Positions 33,280 to 40,623 of a stretch of 64,000 nt of DNA are shown here, one piece after another. Origin of the DNA: Metarhizobium sp964253915. GTDB taxonomy: Bacteria; Pseudomonadota; Alphaproteobacteria; Rhizobiales; Rhizobiaceae. The notes under the pieces were generated by a model. The model was not told the DNA's origin. It saw only the letters and a list, made by a program, of their open reading frames with translations, and ran no database searches. Where the stretch lies: NCBI RefSeq assembly GCF_964253915.1, contig NZ_CAXUSG020000007.1, forward strand, positions 186,001-250,000. The letters run 5' to 3'. Made by a program: the position numbers and the translations under genes. Position 1 is the stretch's first letter, and the number at the start of each line of letters is the position of its first letter.

Positions 33280-34410
33280 TCACGCTCTCTGATAGCTCTC
33301 GAAGGCGGCGAGCACATCGTCCCAGGTCACGAATTCGCCCTCGGCTTCGAGCGGGAACATGCCCGGCAGGAACTTGTCGGCGAAATAGGCATCGAGATTG
33401 TCGAAATGGTAGATGCCGGAGACCGTCTGATCGCTGACGGCCTTCATCGCCTCGCCGTTGACGATGCCGAGAATGTTGGCTTCGGCGAAGGCCTTCTGGT
33501 TTTCGGTGGACAGGCCCCAATTGATCAGTTCGTGATCGAGCGCGCTGTTCGGCGCGTCCTTGCCGATATTGACCGTGTCGAAATAGGCAAACGTGCCTTC
33601 CTTGGGCGTGGCGATCTTCAGCGTGACGCCCTTGTCGCCCGCCCACTTGATCATCGGCTCCCAGCCCATGCCCATGACGATCTCCTTGCGGCTGAACATG
33701 TCGGATATTTCACCGAGGCTCGAAGGAATTGTCCGGGAATTCTGCTTGACCTTCACCATGAGGTCAACGGTGGCCTGAAGCTGGGCGGCCGTCATGCGGC
33801 TCGGGTCATCCAGACCGTTCGCCACCTTCGACCAGGTGACGATCATGCTCATCACATCCGGATATCCGACGACCTTGCCCTTGTATTCCGGCTTCAGGAG
33901 ATCGAGCCAGCTCTTTGGTTCTTCAACGAGATCCGGATTGTAGAGCAGCGGGATCGAGCTGAAGGTGAACGGCACGCCATACAGCTTGCCATCGACGCGC
34001 AGGAACGTGTCGAAAGCCTTCACCCGCGGATGCATGAGCGCAAGGTTCGGCACCTTGCTTTCGTCGATGGCTTCGAGCAATTCGCTCTGGCCGCAGAAGC
34101 CGACATACTGGTAGATCAGCGTGGTGAGGTCGATCGAGCCGATGCCGCCGCCACGCAGCTTGGTGATGATGTCTTCGATGGCGGAGATATAGGTGGCCTG
34201 CATGCCCGCCCCGGCCTTGTCGAGGATCTCCTTCGATTTGAAGGCGAGATCGTAACCCTCCCAGCCGAGGAAAGCGACGTCGCTGGCCGCGGCAGCAGGC
34301 CTGATGCCGAAGCCGGCAATGGCGCTCAGGCCGGCTGCACCCATCATGAAGTGGCGACGGCTGATCGAGAGCGAGGTTCGGGCGCTGTTCTTGTCCTGCA
34401 TGTTCTGCAT
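33280..34410 (-). CDS. Periplasmic substrate-binding protein, PotD-like, with Tat signal
   Basis: The 376-residue solute-binding protein has a twin-arginine signal (SISRRHFMMGAAGLSAIAGF, cleavage after AAA near 42). The mature part has VAFLGWEGYDLAFKSKEILD and LYGVPFTFSSIPLLYNPDLV, as in spermidine/putrescine-type proteins. Export by Tat implies folding before transport, less usual for this family. ATG 34410 has GGGGA 6 bp upstream; ATG 34416 lies too close to it. The ligand is likely an amine or amino-acid derivative. Confidence 0.86.
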   Translation of the reverse strand: MQNMQDKNSARTSLSISRRHFMMGAAGLSAIAGFGIRPAAAASDVAFLGWEGYDLAFKSKEILDKAGAGMQATYISAIEDIITKLRGGGIGSIDLTTLIYQYVGFCGQSELLEAIDESKVPNLALMHPRVKAFDTFLRVDGKLYGVPFTFSSIPLLYNPDLVEEPKSWLDLLKPEYKGKVVGYPDVMSMIVTWSKVANGLDDPSRMTAAQLQATVDLMVKVKQNSRTIPSSLGEISDMFSRKEIVMGMGWEPMIKWAGDKGVTLKIATPKEGTFAYFDTVNIGKDAPNSALDHELINWGLSTENQKAFAEANILGIVNGEAMKAVSDQTVSGIYHFDNLDAYFADKFLPGMFPLEAEGEFVTWDDVLAAFESYQRA

Positions 34411-34453
34411 TGTCATTCCCCTTTTTGTGTCGTTTTGGCTTTATTCTCTGCGC

Positions 34454-35242
34454 TCAGCGGATGATGTGCCCGCCGTCGATCACCAGTTCGGATCCGGTCA
34501 TGTAGGGACTGCGGTCGGAGGCGAGATAGACGACCGCCCAGCCAATATCGTCCGGGCTGCCGATACCGAGCGGCGCAAGGCGCTGCCACTCGTCCCTGAC
34601 CGACGCCGTGTCGGGGTCGCCGCGCTTCGCCGCCACATCGACGATCTCCCGCTCGAGCATGGGCGTATCGATGCAGCCGGGGTGGATGGAATTGACGCGG
34701 ATGCGCGTGCCCCGCTGGGCGCAATCGAGCGCTGCCGCCTTCGTGAAATGTGATACCGCGGCCTTGGAGGCGCAATAGGCGGTATTGTACCCGTCGGCGA
34801 TATTGGCGAAATTGGAGGCGATGTTGACGATCGAGCCCCTGCCATGGGCCTGCATCGCCTTCACGGCGGCTCGCGTGCCAAGAAAGACGGATTCGACATT
34901 GACCTGGAAGACGTGGCGGAAATCCGCAAGCGAGGTCTCGACGAGGCCGCGCGTTAGCTGGATGCCGGCACAATTGGCCAGCACATCGAGACGGCCCTCC
35001 CCGGCAAGAACCGTCTCGATCACCCGGTCCCAATCGGCTTCGCTGCGCACATCGTGCGGCAGCGCTTTTGCCGTACCGCCGATTTCGCCCGCCGTGGCTG
35101 CGGCCGCCTCGGCATTGATGTCGGTGAGATAGACAATCGCCCCTTCGGCGGCGAGCAATCGCGCCGCGGCCTGGCCGATCCCGCTGCCGGCGCCCGTCAC
35201 GACGGCAACCTTTCCTTCAACCCATCCGCGCCCGTTGCTCAT
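34454..35242 (-). CDS. Short-chain dehydrogenase/reductase
   Basis: This 262-residue classical SDR oxidises an alcohol or reduces a carbonyl with NAD(P). Cofactor motif TGAGSGIG is at 16-23, NCAG at 90-93, and the catalytic Ser143, Tyr156 and Lys160 are in place (YCASK). It heads the importer operon, 43 bp ahead of the binding-protein gene, with the conserved 19-bp element 68 bp upstream. An oxidation step on the imported compound or its product is likely; the substrate is not shown. Confidence 0.88.
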   Translation of the reverse strand: MSNGRGWVEGKVAVVTGAGSGIGQAAARLLAAEGAIVYLTDINAEAAAATAGEIGGTAKALPHDVRSEADWDRVIETVLAGEGRLDVLANCAGIQLTRGLVETSLADFRHVFQVNVESVFLGTRAAVKAMQAHGRGSIVNIASNFANIADGYNTAYCASKAAVSHFTKAAALDCAQRGTRIRVNSIHPGCIDTPMLEREIVDVAAKRGDPDTASVRDEWQRLAPLGIGSPDDIGWAVVYLASDRSPYMTGSELVIDGGHIIR

Positions 35243-35309
35243 TTTTTCGTCACTTCAAAGTTAGGGTGAAAACCTATGCATAGTGTTGTCCCTCAACCGG
35301 CGCGGAGCC

Positions 35310-35328
35310 ATACCCCCCGCGGGTTAGT
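35310..35328. promoter_or_regulatory. Conserved element ATACCCCC...GGTTAGT, copy 2
   Basis: ATACCCCCCGCGGGTTAGT lies between the SDR start (68 bp away) and the reductase stop. It shares the outer 8 and 7 bases with the copy at 27058-27076. A 12-bp palindrome TGACAGCTGTCA (35329-35340) abuts it and includes the reductase stop codon. Confidence 0.6.
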
Positions 35329-35337
35329 TGACAGCTG

Positions 35338-36330
35338 TCATATGTCCAGCGTCAGCGTGGGCGTCAGCGCCCGCGAGACGCAGGGCATCATCACCTTGCC
35401 TGCCTGCCGCTCCTGTTCTGTCAGCAGCGCATCGCGGTGATCGGGCAGGCCATCCAGCACCCGGCACTCGCAGGTGCCGCAAAATCCCTGCTCGCAGGAG
35501 CAAGGGTGATCGTGCCCCGCCTGCCGCAGGGCTTCGAGAATGCTACACCCGACAGGCACATCGACATGACCGCCGCTGCGGCCGAGGATGACGCGGAAGC
35601 TGCCGTCGTCAGGCAGCACCGCAGCAGCGGCAGGCGCAAAGCGCTCGATATGCAACCGCGCGCCAAGTTTCTCATCGGCAAAGCGGGCCTCCAGCGCATC
35701 CAGCAGTCCTTTCGGACCGCAGGCATAGACCTCAGCCCCGCCGCGGGCAGCCGCAACGGCCTCGTCGAGATCGATCCGGGCCGAAGCCTCGTCGAGCCTC
35801 AGGCCGACACGCTGCTCGTCAAAACGGCCAAGGCGGTCGAGGAAGGACAGACGGTTGCGCGAGCGGGCGCCATAAACGAGCCGCCAGTCCGCACCGTTCT
35901 TCTGCGCCTGCTCCACCATCGGCAGGATCGGCGTGATGCCGATACCGCCGGCAATGAAGAAATAACGCGGCGCAGCCAGAAGCGGGAAGGCATTACGCGG
36001 CCCGGCAATCGACACCGTCTGGCCAACCCGCAGACCGTCATGCACCTCCCGCGAACCGCCACGGCCATCCGCCTGGCGCAGCACCGCGATCCGGTAGGAC
36101 GCCCGCTCCGCGGGATCGCCGCAGAGCGAATACTGCCTGACGAGGCCGGACGGCAGACAGAGGTCGATATGCGCCCCCGGCGCCCAGGCCGGCAGCGCTC
36201 CGCCGCCCGCCGCCCTGAGAACGAAAGAAACCACATCCTCCGCCTCCAGTTTCGCCTCGACGATCCGGGCGTCGAAACGGCCGTCGGCAGCCGGCCCGTC
36301 CATCTCGGCTCGTGCAAGCGCCGCGCCCAT
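35338..36330 (-). CDS. Oxygenase reductase component, VanB/PDR type
   Basis: The 330-residue electron-transfer protein has a flavin domain (VRQYSLCGDP as flavin loop), an NAD domain (FIAGGIGITPILPMVEQA) and a C-terminal plant-type 2Fe-2S ferredoxin with HPCSCEQGFCGTCECRVLDG and a later Cys in MMPCVSRAL. The order flavin, NAD, ferredoxin is that of phthalate dioxygenase reductase. Its ATG shares one base with the stop of the Rieske gene, so the two are coupled and form one two-component oxygenase. Confidence 0.88.
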   Translation of the reverse strand: MGAALARAEMDGPAADGRFDARIVEAKLEAEDVVSFVLRAAGGGALPAWAPGAHIDLCLPSGLVRQYSLCGDPAERASYRIAVLRQADGRGGSREVHDGLRVGQTVSIAGPRNAFPLLAAPRYFFIAGGIGITPILPMVEQAQKNGADWRLVYGARSRNRLSFLDRLGRFDEQRVGLRLDEASARIDLDEAVAAARGGAEVYACGPKGLLDALEARFADEKLGARLHIERFAPAAAAVLPDDGSFRVILGRSGGHVDVPVGCSILEALRQAGHDHPCSCEQGFCGTCECRVLDGLPDHRDALLTEQERQAGKVMMPCVSRALTPTLTLDI

Positions 36331-37367
36331 CAGCCGGCCTGCTCCACCAGGGCCGTACCCACGAATTCGTTGAAGGCGCGCCGATAGTTGAGCGTGAAGA
36401 GATCGGCCGGCACGGAGTGCTCGACATAGGTCCCGTCCCAATCGACCTCGCGCGGCTCGAGCGCGCCGGCAATCGGCAGATCCTCGCGATAGACCATTTC
36501 CTCGATACGCAGGCATTCCTCGATATCGGCGCCGGAATAGCTGCGCTCGTTGGCAACGCCCCAGAAGATCATCACATGGTCGTAAGCCATCGGCGACGGG
36601 AAACCTGCAACGATGCGCTTGCCGTATTTCGCATAGTCGTAGGTGATGGTCGCAAGGCCGGGCGCAGTGCAGTGGTAATACATCTCGCAGTCGCCATCAT
36701 TCGCCCAGTCGCCATTGCCGGCATTCAGGGAACGCTGCATCCAGATATCGAGACCTTCACGCTTCACCATCAGCGGCTCGACGATATGCGGCGACGGCCC
36801 CATCGAGACCTCGTGGACGAAGGGAAAATGCGCGACGTCGCGAAAATTCTCGATTGCGACCGCCACTCCGGTTTCCGAGTCGAGCGGTGGACCGGCGAGC
36901 CATTCGAGATCCAACCCCGCCCAGGCATCGAGCTCGTACATCGGCATGGCCGGCTGCTCGAGCACGGTCCAGACATGGCCCCATTTCTCGATGACCGGAT
37001 AGGTCGCGATCGTCGCGCGACCCGGGATCTTCGACTGGTTGTCGAGCGAGGGAATGTGCGCGCACTTGCCGTCGGACCCGAACTGCCAGCCGTGATAAGG
37101 ACAGGCGATCCCCTCGCCATGCACCTTGCCCTGGGAAAAATCGCCGCCCCGATGCGGACAGCGCCGCGACTGCACGACCGGCTTGCCGGACGCGGTGCGA
37201 TAGACCACCAGGCGCTCGCCGAGAAGCACGGCCGGCTGCGGCGTATCAAGGTCGGTCGAGCGGGCGACTGCCCACCACTGGCGACGCATGGCGCGCTCGG
37301 CGGCCTCGCGCTTGGGACCGCTCAACGGCGGCAGTTCATTCCAAGGTTGGCGCAGCGTCTGAAGCAT
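36330..37367 (-). CDS. Rieske non-heme iron oxygenase, alpha subunit
   Basis: The 345-residue terminal oxygenase has Rieske ligands C70-x-H72 and C89-x2-H92 (CPHRGGDFSQGK, ACPYHGW). The mononuclear iron site is in ENFRDVAHFPFVHE with D177, H180 and H185. The length and single-subunit form match the VanA/demethylase-type group, which removes O- or N-methyl groups or hydroxylates amines and aromatics. The gene lies downstream of the Lrp gene on the same strand. Four TGCGCA sites lie in its promoter region. The substrate is not known; a methylated amine would fit the region. Confidence 0.88.
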   Translation of the reverse strand: MLQTLRQPWNELPPLSGPKREAAERAMRRQWWAVARSTDLDTPQPAVLLGERLVVYRTASGKPVVQSRRCPHRGGDFSQGKVHGEGIACPYHGWQFGSDGKCAHIPSLDNQSKIPGRATIATYPVIEKWGHVWTVLEQPAMPMYELDAWAGLDLEWLAGPPLDSETGVAVAIENFRDVAHFPFVHEVSMGPSPHIVEPLMVKREGLDIWMQRSLNAGNGDWANDGDCEMYYHCTAPGLATITYDYAKYGKRIVAGFPSPMAYDHVMIFWGVANERSYSGADIEECLRIEEMVYREDLPIAGALEPREVDWDGTYVEHSVPADLFTLNYRRAFNEFVGTALVEQAG

Positions 37368-37413
37368 GAAGATCTCCGTCGTTTTTCGACGGCGCTCCCC
37401 AGGCCGTCAACAC

Positions 37414-37506
37414 TGCGCATACAGTGCCGACAATAATTGCGCATTTCAATAAATGATAAGCATCAAATTTTATATTTGCGCAGAATTACATGAGAATTTC
37501 TGCGCA
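37414..37506. promoter_or_regulatory. Array of four TGCGCA sites upstream of the Rieske gene
   Basis: TGCGCA cores lie at 37414, 37438, 37477 and 37501, most flanked by T on the left and A on the right (ATTTGCGCAGAAT, TTTCTGCGCATCT). Spacings are 24, 39 and 24 bp. All fall in the 140-bp gap between the Lrp and Rieske genes, which suits cooperative binding of an Lrp-type octamer. Confidence 0.6.
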
Positions 37507-37507
37507 T

Positions 37508-37984
37508 CTAAATTTCCTCCACGATTTCAACGGGAAGCGCGAAACGGATCTTGTGAACGTCGACCTCGTTGAGGATTTTTACCGTTCCCACACCCTGCAT
37601 AGCCGCGATTTTCTGGCGCAATGCCCAAAGGGCCACCTGGTCTGCGCAGACCACCTGTGCGCAGATGTCGGTGTCGCCAAGCGTCGTCGAGAGATACGAG
37701 ACTTCCGTCCACTCGCTGAGCCGCTGCACCACGTCGTTGTGGCACCCGGGATCGACGCTGAAGAACAGCAGCGCCATGTGCGACGGACCCAGCTTGGTCG
37801 GGTCGGCAAAGGCGACAATCTGCAGGATTCCTTCGTCCTGCAAGCGTTTCAGCCGCAGCCGCACCGTGGCTTCGGCCATGCCGATGTTGCGCGCAACTTC
37901 GCGCAGCGAACGCCGCCCGTCGATTTGCAGTTCGCGGATGATGTTGCGATCGAGATCGTCGATCTTGTTCGAATGCGTGATCAT
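37508..37984 (-). CDS. Lrp/AsnC family transcriptional regulator
   Basis: The 158-residue protein has an N-terminal helix-turn-helix (LDRNIIRELQIDGRRSLREV, then NIGMAEATVRLRLKRL) and a C-terminal RAM effector domain that usually binds an amino acid. It lies directly upstream of the Rieske oxygenase operon on the same strand. TGCGCA-type sites flank the gene on both sides, consistent with autoregulation and control of the oxygenase. The effector is unknown. Confidence 0.88.
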   Translation of the reverse strand: MITHSNKIDDLDRNIIRELQIDGRRSLREVARNIGMAEATVRLRLKRLQDEGILQIVAFADPTKLGPSHMALLFFSVDPGCHNDVVQRLSEWTEVSYLSTTLGDTDICAQVVCADQVALWALRQKIAAMQGVGTVKILNEVDVHKIRFALPVEIVEEI

Positions 37985-38060
37985 GAGGCTCCATCAGGAT
38001 AGAGTGGATGCCTGCCTATACACCGCTGCGGGCATGTTGACGAGGACGGCCCGCGAATTC

Positions 38061-38097
38061 TTGCGCAAACCATCACTCCTGAACGGATTTTCTGCGC
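38061..38097. promoter_or_regulatory. Two TGCGCA sites upstream of the Lrp gene
   Basis: TTCTTGCGCAAAC and TTTCTGCGCAAAC have cores at 38061 and 38092, 31 bp apart (about three helical turns), 77-113 bp upstream of the Lrp start. They match the array in front of the Rieske gene and suggest autoregulation. Confidence 0.6.
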
Positions 38098-38120
38098 AAA
38101 CAAAAAGTCTGTGCGGGACG

Positions 38121-38504
38121 CTACGCGCCCACCCGACGTTCGGGATCGTTGGCAAGCTCGATCGGCTGTCCATGCGGCGTTGCCTCCGCCGCGCGCTGCC
38201 AGCTTGCCTGCAGCGAAGCGATATCGGCCTCACGCATCAGGCCCAGCCGGACGAGCAGTGCGGAAAGTGCTTCCACCCAGCATTCGAAATAATCGCTGCC
38301 ATCCTCGGCTCGCCCCGGGCGATGGACTTCCGTGGTCAGCGCCTCCGCCCACTCGCTCCACGCAAACAGGCCGCGCTCGTGCAGATGCACGGTCAGCGCA
38401 AAAGCCTCCGCCATCCACGGTTCGGGAAACACCGGATCGCCCTCCGCCGATTTCGGCAGGCCCGGAGATTGCGCCAGAACGGAGCGCTGCTCACAGGCGT
38501 TCAA
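38121..38504 (-). CDS. Nitrile hydratase accessory protein (activator)
   Basis: The 127-residue protein is the third gene of the nitrile hydratase operon. FPEPWMAEAFALTVHLHERGLFAWSEWAEAL (read in two overlapping parts around residues 26-55) is the hallmark of the accessory protein that delivers cobalt to the alpha subunit and promotes cysteine oxidation. It resembles the N-terminal part of the beta subunit. TTG 38504 has GGGAGAG 5 bp upstream and overlaps the beta-subunit end; ATG 38522 in the same frame lacks an SD. Confidence 0.82.
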   Translation of the reverse strand: MNACEQRSVLAQSPGLPKSAEGDPVFPEPWMAEAFALTVHLHERGLFAWSEWAEALTTEVHRPGRAEDGSDYFECWVEALSALLVRLGLMREADIASLQASWQRAAEATPHGQPIELANDPERRVGA

Positions 38505-39150
38505 GATAGCTCTCCCAGGCATCGATCGAGATCGTCAGCGTCGGATCGGCGCCCTCGCCCCAGATCTCCGGGGCATCGAAGACGACAGTGTAGAGCCATT
38601 GCGGATTTTCGCCGCGACCATGGGCATTGTCGTCGGGAAACACGAAGGCCCCCTGCACCGCCTCGACGATCCCCTGCTTTGCCCGGGCATAACGCGGCAG
38701 TCGAGTGTGGCCGGTCGGGTTGAAGTTGCGGGTCCTGACCCGGTCGCCGACGGCAAAAACCGGTTTTGCCTCGGTCGGCCGCTCGCACGGCCCGCCCCGC
38801 GCCAGCGCCGCCGGCACGTTTTCCGCCTGCAGGACACGCTTCGGCGTGGTGCCGACACCTGACATGTGGCCGGAGAAGAGTTCCTCGCGGGTCGCGAAAC
38901 CGTGGCGCTCCAGCAGCGTATCGATGCCGCGGATCCAGATCTCATAATAGCTGGCCGAAAGATAGTTGGCCGGCGAGATGTTTTCCCGGGCGTGGCGGCT
39001 TTCGTCGATGTTCCAATGGCCCATCGCGCCGCAGCACAACGTCAGCCCGAGCGCCCGCTTTTCCCAATCCGCGTGAAAGATCGGCTCGTTGTTTTCCGGC
39101 GCGACGGCCCCGAAACCCATCTGGCCGCCAAGATCGTGCGGCCCGTTCAT
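38491..39150 (-). CDS. nthB: Nitrile hydratase beta subunit
   Basis: The 219-residue subunit opens with MNGPHDLGGQMGFGAV, the family start. It continues with GHWNIDESRHARENI and a C-terminal SH3-like barrel (VFAVGDRVRTRNFNPTGHTR). It pairs with the alpha subunit to form the active enzyme that hydrates nitriles to amides, and its arginines support the metal claw. Its ATG overlaps the alpha stop by 4 bp, so subunit synthesis is coupled. Confidence 0.93.
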   Translation of the reverse strand: MNGPHDLGGQMGFGAVAPENNEPIFHADWEKRALGLTLCCGAMGHWNIDESRHARENISPANYLSASYYEIWIRGIDTLLERHGFATREELFSGHMSGVGTTPKRVLQAENVPAALARGGPCERPTEAKPVFAVGDRVRTRNFNPTGHTRLPRYARAKQGIVEAVQGAFVFPDDNAHGRGENPQWLYTVVFDAPEIWGEGADPTLTISIDAWESYLERL

Positions 39151-39791
39151 GCCCTTGCCTCCGGTGCGCGCGCCACACCGGTGCCGATCATCGCATCGCG
39201 GCTGACGAGATCGGCAAGCGCTTCTTCATCGAGCTGTTCGGTGCCTGCCGGCCGTTCGGGGATGACGAGATAACGCAGTTCCGCCGTCGAATCCCAGACA
39301 CGGATACGGGTCTGCTCGGGCAGCGACAGGCCGAATTCGGCCAGCACGCCGCGTGGATCGATAACGGCCCGCGAGCGATAGGCCGGCGCCTTGTACCAGA
39401 CCGGCGGCAACCCCAGCACCGACCACGGATAACAGGAGCACAGGGTGCAGACGACAAGATTATGGGTATCCGGCGCGTTGAAGACAGCCCGCATATGTTC
39501 GCCCTGCCGCCCGGTAAAGCCGAGGCTGGCGATTGCCGCCGTGGCATCCCGTTTCAGCCACTCGGCAAAGGCCGGATCGCTCCAGGCCTTTGCGACGACC
39601 TTGGCGCCATTGCGCGGGCCGACTTTCGTTTCGTAGGTCTCGACGATCACATCGATCGCGCCGGGGTCGATCAACCCCTTTTCCGACAGCAGGCTTTCCA
39701 GCGCTTTTACGCGCGCCTGCATATCGGAGTAATGGTTCTCCGGGTGATCGTGGTCGTGATCGTGCCCATGGTGATGATGATGGTCGGCCAT
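39147..39791 (-). CDS. nthA: Nitrile hydratase alpha subunit, cobalt type
   Basis: The 214-residue catalytic subunit has the metal claw VCTLCSC with C115, C118, S119 and C120; Thr at the second position marks the cobalt class (iron enzymes have Ser). It turns nitriles into amides in the cytosol. The N-terminus carries a histidine- and aspartate-rich tail (HHHHHGHDHDHDH, residues 4-16), absent from most homologues I know, that could gather Co2+ or Ni2+. The gene is 27 bp after the LysE exporter gene; beta and accessory genes follow. Confidence 0.93.
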   Translation of the reverse strand: MADHHHHHGHDHDHDHPENHYSDMQARVKALESLLSEKGLIDPGAIDVIVETYETKVGPRNGAKVVAKAWSDPAFAEWLKRDATAAIASLGFTGRQGEHMRAVFNAPDTHNLVVCTLCSCYPWSVLGLPPVWYKAPAYRSRAVIDPRGVLAEFGLSLPEQTRIRVWDSTAELRYLVIPERPAGTEQLDEEALADLVSRDAMIGTGVARAPEARA

Positions 39792-39818
39792 GTCCTGCTC
39801 CCGATGTTCGAACCGATC

Positions 39819-40412
39819 TTACTTGAGCATCGGCCACAAACTCAACACCAACAACACCGCCATGACGATGTTGAACCATTTCAGCCGCACCGGCACGGAC
39901 AGCCACTCCCGCAGCGCCGAACCGAAACCCGCCCATGTTGAAACGCTCGGCAGGTTGACCACCCCGAAGGCCAGGCCGACGATCATGACGGTGAAGAAAT
40001 ATTGCTCGGTGTCGGTGTAGGTGGCCATAGCCGTCACCGCCATCACCCAGGCTTTCGGGTTGACCCATTGAAATGCCGCGGCGCCGAGAAACGTCATCGG
40101 TCGCGCCCCTGCCTCCGCCTCGCCGATCGCCCGCGACGTGCCGATCTTCCAGGCGATCCAGACGAGGTAAGCGCCACCGGCGAATTTCAACGCGGTGTAG
40201 AGCAGCGGCACCGTGTGCAGCAAGGCGCCGAGGCCGAAGCCGACGCCGAGCAAAAGCGAGAAGAAGCCGGCGCCGATGCCCAGCATATGCGGAATGGTCC
40301 GCCGGAAACCGAAGTTCACGCCGGAGGCAAACAGCATCATGTTGTTCGGCCCGGGGGTGATCGAGGTGGTAAAGGCAAACAAAACCAGCGCAAGCAGCGT
40401 CTCGAACGGCAT
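39819..40412 (-). CDS. LysE/RhtB-family amino-acid exporter
   Basis: The 197-residue inner-membrane protein has about six helices and the family opening FTTSITPGPNNMMLFASGVNFG. It exports amino acids or derivatives. ATG 40412 has GGAGAG upstream; an ATG nine codons earlier does not. It lies 27 bp ahead of the nitrile hydratase alpha gene, so the exporter leads that operon. The inverted repeat TTGTCA-N3-TGACAA lies 61-75 bp upstream. An exported product of amide or amino-acid type is an inference. Confidence 0.85.
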   Translation of the reverse strand: MPFETLLALVLFAFTTSITPGPNNMMLFASGVNFGFRRTIPHMLGIGAGFFSLLLGVGFGLGALLHTVPLLYTALKFAGGAYLVWIAWKIGTSRAIGEAEAGARPMTFLGAAAFQWVNPKAWVMAVTAMATYTDTEQYFFTVMIVGLAFGVVNLPSVSTWAGFGSALREWLSVPVRLKWFNIVMAVLLVLSLWPMLK

Positions 40413-40472
40413 TCCACTCTCCGCAAAGAAGTTCGGCATACTGAAGTCGTTTCGGTTGCGCCAGACGGAAAC

Positions 40473-40487
40473 TTGTCATTGTGACAA
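40473..40487. promoter_or_regulatory. Operator-like inverted repeat TTGTCA-N3-TGACAA, second copy
   Basis: TTGTCA-TTG-TGACAA lies upstream of the LysE/nitrile hydratase operon and shares both 6-bp arms with the site at 7452-7466 before the aminotransferase gene. It lies between the exporter gene and the divergent aldo-keto reductase gene. Confidence 0.5.
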
Positions 40488-40623
40488 ACCGGTCGTCTTC
40501 GGCGCTGTTCCATCAAGCCCGCCCGGACAAACCGCACCGGAGGCGACCGCAAATCGCTGGCTGCATCGGGGGAAACCGGATATCGTCGCCGCGTCTGCCC
40601 GAACGGCGCAACGGAGGAGCTTC

